NCBI RefSeq assembly: GCF_000151315.2
Contig: NW_011887298.1
Span: 3,626-67,625 of the forward strand
DNA from: Capsaspora owczarzaki ATCC 30864
Lineage: Eukaryota; Opisthokonta; Filasterea
Direction of reading: 5' to 3'
DNA: 64,000 bases
The notes under the pieces are model-generated. The model saw only the letters and a list, made by a program, of their open reading frames with translations, did no database searches and was not told the origin of the DNA. The number at the start of each line of letters is the position of its first letter. Within the stretch, counting starts at the first letter, position 1. Of this stretch, positions 24,401 through 33,582 are shown piece after piece. Position numbers and translations under genes: made by a program.

Positions 24401-26923
24401 TCGGCACCAATCAGCGGGATGCGATCGCCTGACTGATTTCCACGGCGGAAGCTCAGCGCCAGACGGTGGAGAGGCGAGGCGGACGATGCTGTCGTGGGAA
24501 CACTGCTGGTGGCACTTGTACTGCTTTCGGCGCGCGAACGCTGCTCCCTTTTGGCCATGGCAGCTGCATCCGACAGACGAGCTTGTGCCTCAGGATCGGC
24601 CTGCTCGACCAGACCGTCGCGCGTGGCCAGGTAGCGGCGGCCCGCAACGCTGCACTCGACAAACTTCATGACGTTCTCGGTCAGGGTGCCGGTCTTGTCG
24701 GAAAAGACATAGTCGACCAACGCCAGCTCCTCGTTGAGGTCGGACGTGTTCGCCTTGGCCATCGAAGGCTGCTTGTCGGAGGTGTTGACCTTGTCTGCCA
24801 TCTTCTCGTCCCAGTGGATGAGCAGCGCGCCAAAGAACTTGAGCAGCTCAACCGTCACGTAAAGTGAAATGGGAATGCAGTAGTTGTACAGCAGCATAAA
24901 GGTGATAAACTGGCCCGCGTAGAACAAGAAAATGTCGCCAGTTTCCCCAGCGGCAGGCAGCCCCAGATCGCCCAGATACCACGCGACGTGGCGGTAATGG
25001 TTGTTCCAGGCAAGCGTGAGAAGCGTGGAAATCAGACACACGACAAACAAGCCGATGAAAAACACAATCAAAAACTTGTTCATCAGTCGCTCGAGCGACG
25101 AGAACTTGTGCTTGACTGGCTGCTGGTTGAGAACCATCTTGGTATCGCGTCCGGTGTAGACGGCGACACCATAGACAAACTCGGTGTTTCTCAAGCGCGC
25201 GCCTTTGTGCAGCAAATTCGAAATGTCGAGCGGCACAGCCGAAGAGATAGTACCCTCGCTGCGGCCAGGAAAAGATGCGCTCTCGGACAGCGCATCGTGA
25301 GGCTTGCGGAACAAGGACCAGCTGGCTGGCCAGGACGAGGTGGCGGGGGTGTCACTCGACTGCGCGGATGCATTCACGCTGTGCGCGAGTCTGCTGCCAC
25401 CACTTTCCTGGTCTTGCCCGCCAGCGCGGCGGCGACTGCTTCGATCGGCTGACAGCAACGACGACGACGACGACGGCGACGAGGACAACGACGACGACGA
25501 CACGCGGAAAAACGAGTCCGAGCTCGCATCTGAGAGCAAAACGCCAGAAAACAACCGCCCAGTGAATCGGTAAAGGTCGGCAGTTGGCAACCCGCAGTCG
25601 ATGGTGACGGACAGGTTGCGCAAGGCGCCAAAGTCGCGGAGATGCCGTGTCGGCACGGGTGCGGAGCGCACCTTCAAGTTGGTCTCGCCGTCCAAGTTGG
25701 CAGTGATGGTATAACAGTGGCCGTCGGCATCCGAGGTCGACAAGAGCGTCAAATCGCACGGGAACTCTTGTCCGTCGACAATTCGCACAATGTCGCCAAC
25801 GTGGATTTGCTCGTTCTGAATGTCCAGCACGACGCCCCTGCGCATGACCGTAACGGGCCGTGTGTTTGTCTCGTTATCGGCCAAGTGCCGCAGATAATCC
25901 TCGTACGCCTGCTTGATGGCCGTGACGCCAACGACAAAGACCAGCGGCAAGATGGACGTCAGCGGCGAGACGGGCGCAACGCCGGGAATCAGCTGGATTA
26001 ACGCCACGCAGAGAAAGTAAAAGTTGGCCACTCGTCGAAACTGCTCAAACAAGTTCTTTGGCAGAAAGTTGAGCGCGGTGTACTTGGACGTGATGACGCG
26101 GTTGTCTGGGAATCTGTGTCAACAAACAAACGGATGAACGTGAGTGCAATGAAGAAGTCGTGTTGGATGGGGGGGGGGGGTTTTGTTCCAACTGGATGAT
26201 GTGGATTGAAGGCCGGAGCAGAGGGAGTTTCAAGTCGAGGGTGTGGCTGGAATAGGCTGTGCGGTAAGTTTCTCAGACGCTTTTTCCGCTGGTTTTGAGT
26301 TCTTTTTGCCATCGATTCCCTCGCCCCTCCCCCCACACACACACACACTTTTCCTTGTGTATCCGTTGTGGATGATCAGTCTGTCGGGCTATGGTTCGTG
26401 GTTCGCAGGACGGGCGTTGAGCGTCGCTGCATCTTTCGCTTTCTCCCCCCAGGCACGAGTCCCAATGCACTTCTGCAAGCGGGATCGGGTGTTTGTTTTT
26501 TGTGAAGGGGACATTTTGGAGAGCATCGCTTGTGAATGCAAGAATCAAAACAGCAGCAGCAGCAGGGAACTGAACGCACGGGGACGGAGTGCTGCGGAGA
26601 GTGCGCTCGAGGTGGTCGTTGCTGCTGGAGGGCGAGCGGGCGGAGGATCCAGATCGCGGCGCTGTTGTTGCTGCTGCTGCTGCTGCGTTGTTGCCGTTGA
26701 AGTCCACTGCTACTGCTGATGATGATGAGGCTGATGATCCAGTCACGGCGGCGTCGCGGCCAACGACGCGAACAGTCCGCACTGCAGCCTCCGCAGCGGC
26801 CGTCGCAGAGTCGACTGATGCATCGGCGACGACCACAGTATTGGCAGTCGCATTCGCACTAGCAGGAGCAGCACTGTTCGCGCTCGCGTCTGCTGCTCGT
26901 GTCTGCTGCCGATTCCCAGCCAT
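21419..26923 (-). CDS. P4-ATPase phospholipid flippase, ATP11-like
   Basis: Moves aminophospholipids to the cytosolic leaflet. Exons on the minus strand: 26580-26923, 23496-26113, 22648-23381, 21419-22489; the sum is 1,588 codons plus stop. The N-terminal exon (residues 1-114) is Ala/Ser-rich and is joined by a phase-2 intron to FPDNRVITSKYTALNFLPKN, which with LFEQFRRVANFYFLC is very close to animal ATP11 proteins. Further motifs: LDGETNLK (actuator), TSDLNEELALVDYVFSDKTG with the phosphorylated Asp codon at 24697-24699, TGDKQETAINI, GDGANDVSMIQ spliced to EAHVGVGIMGKEG, and six C-terminal membrane segments. Low-complexity Ser/Gln insertions sit between the actuator and TM3 and within the nucleotide-binding domain, making it longer than the usual 1,150 aa. 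The N-terminal exon is the least certain part: its donor (CC|GTGCGT) is moderate, but the phase fits. P4-ATPases normally need a CDC50 partner, which is not in this window. Confidence 0.9.
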
Positions 26924-27438
26924 CGTTGCCTGTTCCTATTCCTATTGCTATTGCTATCGCTATTCCTATTCCTATGGCCGCTCCAATTGCTACTCCAATT
27001 GCTACTCCAATTGCTATGCTTTGTGCGTTGTCGTCAGCGTCGTCGTCTTTTGTTTTCAGAATCAGGCGCTGTTTGGTTGTTGTGTAGTTTTTGTTTGACT
27101 GAACTTCAACTCTTTTGATTTCAGAAGAGAAGCAAAAACAAATGTAAAACAACAAAAAGTGACCAAAAGTTGCAGCAAAAAGCAATGGACGTGCGCGAGC
27201 GCGAGCGAGAGAGTGAGTGCTGACCGTCTAAGCGTCTGAGCGTCTGAAATTGAGCAATCCGTCAAACCCCCCCCCCTCCACCCTTAGAGCCTCTCTGTTC
27301 CATTGAACTCTGATAGACCTGCACTCGGCAAACGCTCACTTGTACAAGTGTGAACAGCACTGCGAGTCTGTCGAGTGTCAGTCGCCAAAATTGACATTTC
27401 TGAGATTTTCCGGCGAAACGCCAGTTCTCACCAAAACA
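26924..27438. promoter_or_regulatory. Divergent promoter region between flippase and TPR-SET genes
   Basis: 515 bp between two divergent start codons. Positions 26932-27018 are an imperfect hexamer-type repeat built from CTATTC/CTATTG and GCTACTCCAATT units, directly next to the flippase start. A C run lies at 27267-27276. No clear TATA element. Confidence 0.4.
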
Positions 27439-30400
27439 ATGCGGCCACTGCTGGCTCAGCGACCAGCTGCTCGTCCTCCTACTCCTCGGATGATCATGAT
27501 GATGATGATGATGTCAATGATCATGACAATGGTGGTGATTGCAACCCTGTCATCATCATCATTGGTCGCAGAGGCAGCAGCAGCAGCAACAGCGAGCTCC
27601 CGCCAACACGCACCGCAGTCAAAGTCGCTCGAGCGCTACCACGCAGGACTCTCCCACATTGCCGCTGGGCCCAGCGAGTACGACCAGGCCATTGCAGAGC
27701 TCAACGCAGCCATCGCCGCTGCCCCGCGGTTTCGCCCTGCGCGTCTGGCGCTCGTGGCGGTGCTCCGTCGCAAAGCGGTGGCAATTCAGGCACAGTCGCA
27801 CGCTGCCACCCACGCCGCATCATCATCAATAGACTCGAGCGATGGTGGTGCAGGTGATGGCAATGCTGCTGATGGCGGTGGGACGGATCCGACACGGCAA
27901 GCTCGAGCCAAGCCAGCCTCCGATGCTCTGTCTTCGTCATCATCGAGACGGACGAGTCCTGATCATGAAACGATCAACCTCGATGGTGCTCCAATGTCAA
28001 TGTCAGAGCTCGACGTTCGAATCGACCGAGCAAACGCTCTCGCCGAGCAGACACTGCGCGATATGATTTCATTGGATTCAACCGACGCTCAAGCGCGCTA
28101 CCTGCTGGCAGGCCATCTGATGCTCGTGTCGTCGCTGGAATCGCGCGGAGCCAGTGCACACTTGAGCCACGACGACGACAACGACGACAACGACGAGGAT
28201 CCCAGCGTAAACTCGAAATCACCGGGGGAGTCGGGCCACAAGAACCAAAAGAATGCCAAGAGTTTGACACGCTCGACCGCACTGCGCCTGAGCGAGGCCA
28301 AAACCCTGCTGGAATCAGCGGTTGCCATTCAGCCATCGCATGCAGATGCGCTCTACAACCTGGCTGTCATCGTATGGACGGAAGGCGAGCGTGAGGCGAC
28401 TCTGCGCCCGCTGGCATTCTCTTCCCAAGCAGCACACCCAAATCCTCGCTATCAGGAGGCCGAGGCTTACTGTCAAGCTGCTATTCGAGCGATCGAGGTC
28501 ATGGAAGTGGCGGCAGAGGATGGAGGGCACCGCATCTGGCAGCATCCGCATGTCGCGGCCGAATTGCTCCTCGGCCACATTGCCATGACCAGCAATGACG
28601 CTGCAAGAGGCGCAGACCGAGAAAGTTACACTGTGGATGGGGCGGAAGTGTCCACCGACTCCACGACCCGGCGCGCCATTCGCCACTTTGAAACGGCGAT
28701 CAAAGACTTTGCCGCGGTGCAGCAGCTCGCCTGGCCAGACCGGTTGAGCAAGAACAAGCCCAAGATGAGTGATTCGCGACAGCGCCAACCCAAGAACTCG
28801 TCCCAACGACGGAAACGCTCTCGGAAGAGCGATATGGAGCGCGATCTTGCCGAAGAGTTGAACGACGAAGAGGAAGACCTCTTGACCAACCACGACCACT
28901 CGGACTCGGCGTTTCTTCACCACGATGACAATCACGACAACGACGGGAGCGAAAAGTACGTGGTAGAGACACTGCGAGAAACCCACCGCGACCTGCAGGC
29001 CACAGCACACTTGCCCATGCACTTGTTTTGGGGAGGCCAGCTGGCCGATCTCCGCGCAGAAGCGCACCTGTGGCTCGGCAAGACGCTTGCTCAGAGCGAC
29101 ATTTCGCCATCTGCCGTGCTTTTTCACACCGAATCGGCTGTTGCAGATGCAATTGAGCGCGAAACGCTGCTTCAGGCCGGCGGGCGGTCGTGGACGCGAT
29201 TGGACCAGCTGCCAACGCGGCCTTCGCTTCGGCATCGCATGCTGGAGCAGCATTTGCTGCAATCACTACAGCTGGAAGCGCTGCTGCCCTATCCTTTCGC
29301 CATGGATCCGATCGATGTTGCGTTTGTGGCAGCACGCGTTTTGCATCACACGGCTGCAACGCCACAGCAGGCCATCCCGCACTACTTGTACGTCTTGTCG
29401 CTCGACCCAGACCTCGTACTGGCACTCGCGGGTCTTGCGAACGCTTACCAGCTCGTCGGCGAGCTTGACAAGGCGGCGCAGTCCTGTGAACGTGCCTCGG
29501 CGCTGGCCCCTGAGGATGCGCTCCTCGCAAACGACTGTGCCCTTATCCTGGCGGCCAACCGGCAGTTTGACTTGGCTGAAGCGTACTACAAGCGCGCGAT
29601 TCAGTCTGCGCCCGACTTGTTGGAGCCGCGGTCCAATCTCCGCGCGCTGTACAGCTTTCTCGGCCGCACCGACGATGCCCTGGCCCTATTCCAGTCACCG
29701 GCAGAAGGAGGAGGAGCAGCAGGAGGCAAGGATGATGTAGCATCATCGCCGCGAGACTTGACCGAGCAGCAGCAGCATCGCTCCAAAATGGCGACGGCAC
29801 AGATTGCGGTAGAGCGGGCCATGTTGCACGTTGCGAATCAAGACCCAGGCGCGGCAGAGGCGGCACTGCAAGAAGCCGTTGCGATTCTCCCTTCCATGTT
29901 GAGCGCACGTGTCAAGCTAGCCACCTTACTCGTCGCATCGAACGCGTCTCGGTTGGAAGAGGCATTGTATCATATTCTGCAAGCGCTTGATACGGCGAAA
30001 CAGGTCTGGCATTGGGCGCTTTTTGCCAGCAACCGCGACGAGCAAGAGTCCGCTTCTTCTGACGACGGTCTTGGCGCAAAGCAGCAGCAGCAGCAGCAGC
30101 AGCAACAGCAGAGTCGGCGACGGCGGCGAAAGAGTCGCTCGGCATCTGCAGACGCTGAGCAGCCACAGCTCCAAGAAGCGGCGACCCACATCCCTCCTTC
30201 GGCCACGCCGCCGCCATCGCCAAGCCCCGTCACGGCGTCGGAACTGGCAATATTGTACTTTCACGCTGGCATGATTCTTGATCTGAGCGGCCACACGGCT
30301 GAAGCGTTGGAAATGTTCAATCAAGCGACATTCCACTCGCCTGGATTTTCACGCGCTCACATGCGCGCGTCCGTGTTGTTGTCGCGCCACATTCAAGAGG

Positions 30401-31281
30401 TTCAGGTGCAGGCGCAAGAGCTGAATGAACCGCTGGACAGCGATACCATCACGCACTTGCAATCTCTGGCAGCGCAGGCGTCCGTCCGCAGCCGCATTGC
30501 CCAGCGTCCGCGCTGGTTTGACTGGTACGAAGGCAGTCTGTTGCAGCAGGACGCCGTCTTTGTCTCCGACTCGCCCGTTGCTGGCAAGGGCTTGTTTGCC
30601 AAGCGCGATTTGCCTGCAGGAACTCTGCTTGGCTACTACAACGGTCCGCTCACCTGGGAGTTCACCCGTGTCGAGTGGATGTACACGGGCCTGCGGCCGA
30701 GCGCGGATTCTTCGCTCCGCTATGTGCTGAAGAGCGACCGACATGACATGACCGTGATGCCCATTCAAACAGTCACTCTCGACGAACCTGATGGCGGCAC
30801 GCGAGGCGCCACGGCGTCGACGCGACAAAAGCAGCATTCGAGGCAACCGCGCACGCGGCAGGTGGTCGATGCACCTGTCAATCTCGTGCATTTTATGAAC
30901 GAGCCACCTCCGGACAAGCAACTCAACTCTGTGCTAGAGTACGCCCATCTCGACCGCCGCGTCTTGAGTGACATCTTCCCGCGAGCGGTTGCAGAGCAGA
31001 TGGCCGAGTCACTGAGTCTTCCAAAGTCTGCGCTCGCCTCGTTGTCTGAGATTGACGATACTTTTACCAACTCTGCCACTCGAGACAAACTCTTCCACTC
31101 GCAAGACATTCGGCGAATTGCGCTAGAGTCGTTAGCGCACGTTGGCGGTGAAATGGACGATGTGGCCTTTCTCAAAACTCGCCAGCCCGTCAAAGCCGGT
31201 GAGGAGTTGTTCTGGTGCTACGGGATGGCTTATTCGCGCGATTATGCGGTATCGGGCGATTGCCTGGGGTCGCCGCGCTGA
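27439..31281 (+). CDS. TPR-repeat SET-domain protein with N-terminal hydrophobic segment
   Basis: 1,280 aa, single exon. Start chosen at 27439 (ACAATGCGG) because it directly precedes a basic then hydrophobic segment (residues about 18-45, poly-Met then MTMVVIATL) that looks like a signal peptide or signal anchor; an upstream in-frame start at 27340 would bury it. Tetratricopeptide repeats occupy the middle, clearest at residues 662-750 (ALAGLANAYQLVGELDKAAQ; LAEAYYKRAIQSAPDLLEPR), with acidic and Gln-rich insertions (Asp/Asn near 28165-28200, polyQ at 30080-30110). The C-terminal SET domain starts near residue 1030: GKGLFAKRDLPAGTLLGYYNG, NLVHFMNEPP in place of the common NHSC motif, and GEELFWCYGMAYSRDY. 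About 100 residues separate the last two motifs. Expected chemistry is S-adenosylmethionine-dependent lysine methylation, but the substrate is unknown and the hydrophobic leader argues against a plain histone enzyme. Confidence 0.8.
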   Translation: MRPLLAQRPAARPPTPRMIMMMMMMSMIMTMVVIATLSSSSLVAEAAAAATASSRQHAPQSKSLERYHAGLSHIAAGPSEYDQAIAELNAAIAAAPRFRPARLALVAVLRRKAVAIQAQSHAATHAASSSIDSSDGGAGDGNAADGGGTDPTRQARAKPASDALSSSSSRRTSPDHETINLDGAPMSMSELDVRIDRANALAEQTLRDMISLDSTDAQARYLLAGHLMLVSSLESRGASAHLSHDDDNDDNDEDPSVNSKSPGESGHKNQKNAKSLTRSTALRLSEAKTLLESAVAIQPSHADALYNLAVIVWTEGEREATLRPLAFSSQAAHPNPRYQEAEAYCQAAIRAIEVMEVAAEDGGHRIWQHPHVAAELLLGHIAMTSNDAARGADRESYTVDGAEVSTDSTTRRAIRHFETAIKDFAAVQQLAWPDRLSKNKPKMSDSRQRQPKNSSQRRKRSRKSDMERDLAEELNDEEEDLLTNHDHSDSAFLHHDDNHDNDGSEKYVVETLRETHRDLQATAHLPMHLFWGGQLADLRAEAHLWLGKTLAQSDISPSAVLFHTESAVADAIERETLLQAGGRSWTRLDQLPTRPSLRHRMLEQHLLQSLQLEALLPYPFAMDPIDVAFVAARVLHHTAATPQQAIPHYLYVLSLDPDLVLALAGLANAYQLVGELDKAAQSCERASALAPEDALLANDCALILAANRQFDLAEAYYKRAIQSAPDLLEPRSNLRALYSFLGRTDDALALFQSPAEGGGAAGGKDDVASSPRDLTEQQQHRSKMATAQIAVERAMLHVANQDPGAAEAALQEAVAILPSMLSARVKLATLLVASNASRLEEALYHILQALDTAKQVWHWALFASNRDEQESASSDDGLGAKQQQQQQQQQQSRRRRRKSRSASADAEQPQLQEAATHIPPSATPPPSPSPVTASELAILYFHAGMILDLSGHTAEALEMFNQATFHSPGFSRAHMRASVLLSRHIQEVQVQAQELNEPLDSDTITHLQSLAAQASVRSRIAQRPRWFDWYEGSLLQQDAVFVSDSPVAGKGLFAKRDLPAGTLLGYYNGPLTWEFTRVEWMYTGLRPSADSSLRYVLKSDRHDMTVMPIQTVTLDEPDGGTRGATASTRQKQHSRQPRTRQVVDAPVNLVHFMNEPPPDKQLNSVLEYAHLDRRVLSDIFPRAVAEQMAESLSLPKSALASLSEIDDTFTNSATRDKLFHSQDIRRIALESLAHVGGEMDDVAFLKTRQPVKAGEELFWCYGMAYSRDYAVSGDCLGSPR

Positions 31282-31601
31282 GGTGGAATCGAGTTGAGCT
31301 CCTCTTTGCTTGTATTTTTGAAATTGCTTTTGCCTATTGTATCTCTGCTTTGTGTGTTGCGCTACGCTTTGTGTTTGTTTGTTTTTGGTTTCTTGGTTTT
31401 GAATTCCACTGTATTCTACATGAGCTAACAATTCGAAGACCCGAAAAGCTTTGTACTCCAAAAACCTCGAAATCGGGCGACCAATGCGAACAACACCCCC
31501 TAACAAAATTGACAACACCTTCGTGATCACCAATGATGACCACCACCACCACCACCACCACCACCACAAAACAGCCATCCGCTACGCATTAGGTGTGCCT
31601 C

Positions 31602-32288
31602 TTAGTTCTTGACGAGGTTCCTGGCGTACTTTTGCCAAAGCGACTCAAACTGGGCCGCGAACGCGTGCGAAAGTCGCGGATCGTCGCTAATCACGACATT
31701 CTCCTGGTTTTGGAGGACCGCCTGGCGTGTCCAGTTGAACGATCCGTTGAGCACGAGCGAGTTGTCGACAATGGCAAACTTGTGGTGCATATGCGAGGCC
31801 TCTGCGTCGGTGCGCGTCGGGATGCCCGCCTGTGCCATCCGGTGAATGTCCGAGCCCAGGGTGTCCTTCTGGTCGTTGTCTGAGATGACGCGCACCTTGA
31901 CGCCGCGCTTGTGCGCCTCGATCAGCGCGTCCGAGATCTGGTCGCAGGTGATGGTGAAGACGCACACGTCCAGCGTCGCCCGCGCAGAGTGCAGCGCCTT
32001 GAGCAGCGTCGCAAGGCCCGTCTGTGTGTGCGCAAACTTGCACGACGCGCCGTGTCTGCACGCCCCTTGCTCCAGCCAGAACTTGCACACCAGGTTGGCG
32101 TCCGGGAAGAAGACCACTTGGAGGCGGTTTGCGCCGGTCGCGGTCGCAGGCGCCTTCTGGCTCGGCGGCTGCCTCTGCTGCTGTTGTTGCTGTTGTTGCT
32201 GATGAGGTTGTTGAGGTTGTTGCTGATGAGGTTGTTGGTGTTGACGCTGGTGCGACGACGACGACGACGACGACAGAATTTGACCCAT
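31602..32288 (-). CDS. PLD6: PLD6/Zucchini-like phospholipase D with CCCH zinc finger
   Basis: 228 aa, single exon. One HKD phospholipase motif (His168, Lys170, Asp175 in MHHKFAIVDNSLVLNGSFNW) followed by TRQAVLQNQENVVI closely matches the single-HKD family of mitochondrial cardiolipin hydrolase/Zucchini, which acts as a dimer on cardiolipin or on single-stranded RNA. A CCCH zinc finger precedes it (Cys68, Cys77, Cys83, His87; spacing C-x8-C-x5-C-x3-H). Instead of the usual N-terminal membrane helix, the protein begins MGQILSSS, which fits the myristoylation consensus (Gly2, Ser6), then a His/Gln-rich tract (residues 13-40). Membrane attachment by a lipid rather than a helix is therefore inferred. 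It converges with the TPR-SET gene (320 bp between stops). Confidence 0.88.
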   Translation of the reverse strand: MGQILSSSSSSSHQRQHQQPHQQQPQQPHQQQQQQQQQRQPPSQKAPATATGANRLQVVFFPDANLVCKFWLEQGACRHGASCKFAHTQTGLATLLKALHSARATLDVCVFTITCDQISDALIEAHKRGVKVRVISDNDQKDTLGSDIHRMAQAGIPTRTDAEASHMHHKFAIVDNSLVLNGSFNWTRQAVLQNQENVVISDDPRLSHAFAAQFESLWQKYARNLVKN

Positions 32289-32607
32289 TTGTGTTGCTTC
32301 CTCTTAGAAAATTGTGGAATGAACACCCTCGTTCAATCAAATCGCACTGCAGCGCAATAGACACCACTTTGGTCATAGTGATGATGTGTGCTGCAGTAGA
32401 ATCGGATCAATGCACCAAAAAATAACGCAAACTGAGCTGTATTCCCGTTGTCAAATCAAAAAAAGCAAAAGACCATGTACACTTCAGATCAGCTGCAAGA
32501 AGGACCCAAAAAAATACGCAGCAAAACAAAAATAAACACAGGGAGAACAGCAGCGTTATAGATATCCCGACAATCGTCGCTCGTCTCTTGTTTGTTGCTT
32601 TGTTTTT

Positions 32608-33582
32608 TTAGACGAGGGGGTAGGAGGCAGCAGTGGCAATGCCGCACTGGTTGTTGGAGTTGCGGGTCATCCAGATGTAGCCCGACTGACCCCAGGAGGT
32701 GCCCCACGAGTTCTTGACAAGCCAGTAGTCGGAAGAGCCCGAGGTGCCGTAGCCGACAGCGAGGACGCCGTGGTCGAGCTGGGAGGATGAGCAAGCGGGT
32801 TCGTTGTAGACGCCCGACGAGTAGAACTGGAAGGAGGGCTGCGAGGCATCGATGGCGACCGAGATGGGGCCGACGGTGGCAACAGCGTTCTGGAGGTCAG
32901 ACTCGGAGCCGGAGGCAATGTCCTGGTACGAGGCGACGGTGGCACCGACGTTGGCAGAGTTGAATTGGCACGTGCCGTCCTGGGCGGTGTAAGGGTACGA
33001 GGACTCGGTGTCAATGCCGTTGTTGGAGATGATGTACTGGAAAGCCTGGTCCATCAGACCGCCGTTGCAGCCAGCGTTGCCCTGAGCGCTCGAGCAGTCG
33101 ACGAGGTTTTGCTCAGAGAGCGAGACGAGCTGGCCAGTCTTGCGGGCGTGCTGACCCTCGACAGAGCCGGTGGTGGAGAACGACCAGCACGAGCCGCACT
33201 GGCCCTGGTCCTTGATGGGGGTGACAATGCCAGCGGTGCGCCAGTCGACCGAGTCGGGGAGCGAGACCATGCGGGGCAGGTAGGTGGAGGCGGCAAAGGA
33301 CTTGGTGGCGTTGGTGGCATCAAAGCGGAGGCCGAGGTACTTGGCAGCAAACTCGGGGTAGGTCAGGTCGGCAAACTTGTTGACGGCGAGCTTGTACGAG
33401 TGGCCCTCCGAGTTGTGCTTCTCGATAAAGTCGAGGTTGGCGCGGTAGATGCCGCGGCGGGCAGTCTCCTCGCCGACGGTGGCGTACGAGACGCCATGGG
33501 TGGCCTTCCACGAGTCAAAGCACGGGTTGGCAGCGGCGCAGGCGACGAGCGCGAGCAGGGCGACGGCGGTGAAGGCCTTCAT
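32608..33582 (-). CDS. Cathepsin L-like cysteine protease, second copy
   Basis: 324 aa, single exon; start at 33582 chosen because it gives a signal peptide identical to that of the copy at 6924 for the first 16 residues ([16 protein letters not shown]). The frame is open further upstream but only through Phe-rich leader translation. The I29 propeptide contains NKFADL. Catalytic residues: Gln126, Cys132 ([11 protein letters not shown]), His271 ([11 protein letters not shown]) and Asn291 (NSWG). The mature enzyme is nearly the same as the first copy around [20 protein letters not shown], whereas the propeptide differs more (start [19 protein letters not shown]). Codons are again strongly C/G-ending. 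Likely a lysosomal or secreted digestive protease. Confidence 0.95.
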   Translation of the reverse strand: MKAFTAVALLALVACAAANPCFDSWKATHGVSYATVGEETARRGIYRANLDFIEKHNSEGHSYKLAVNKFADLTYPEFAAKYLGLRFDATNATKSFAASTYLPRMVSLPDSVDWRTAGIVTPIKDQGQCGSCWSFSTTGSVEGQHARKTGQLVSLSEQNLVDCSSAQGNAGCNGGLMDQAFQYIISNNGIDTESSYPYTAQDGTCQFNSANVGATVASYQDIASGSESDLQNAVATVGPISVAIDASQPSFQFYSSGVYNEPACSSSQLDHGVLAVGYGTSGSSDYWLVKNSWGTSWGQSGYIWMTRNSNNQCGIATAASYPLV

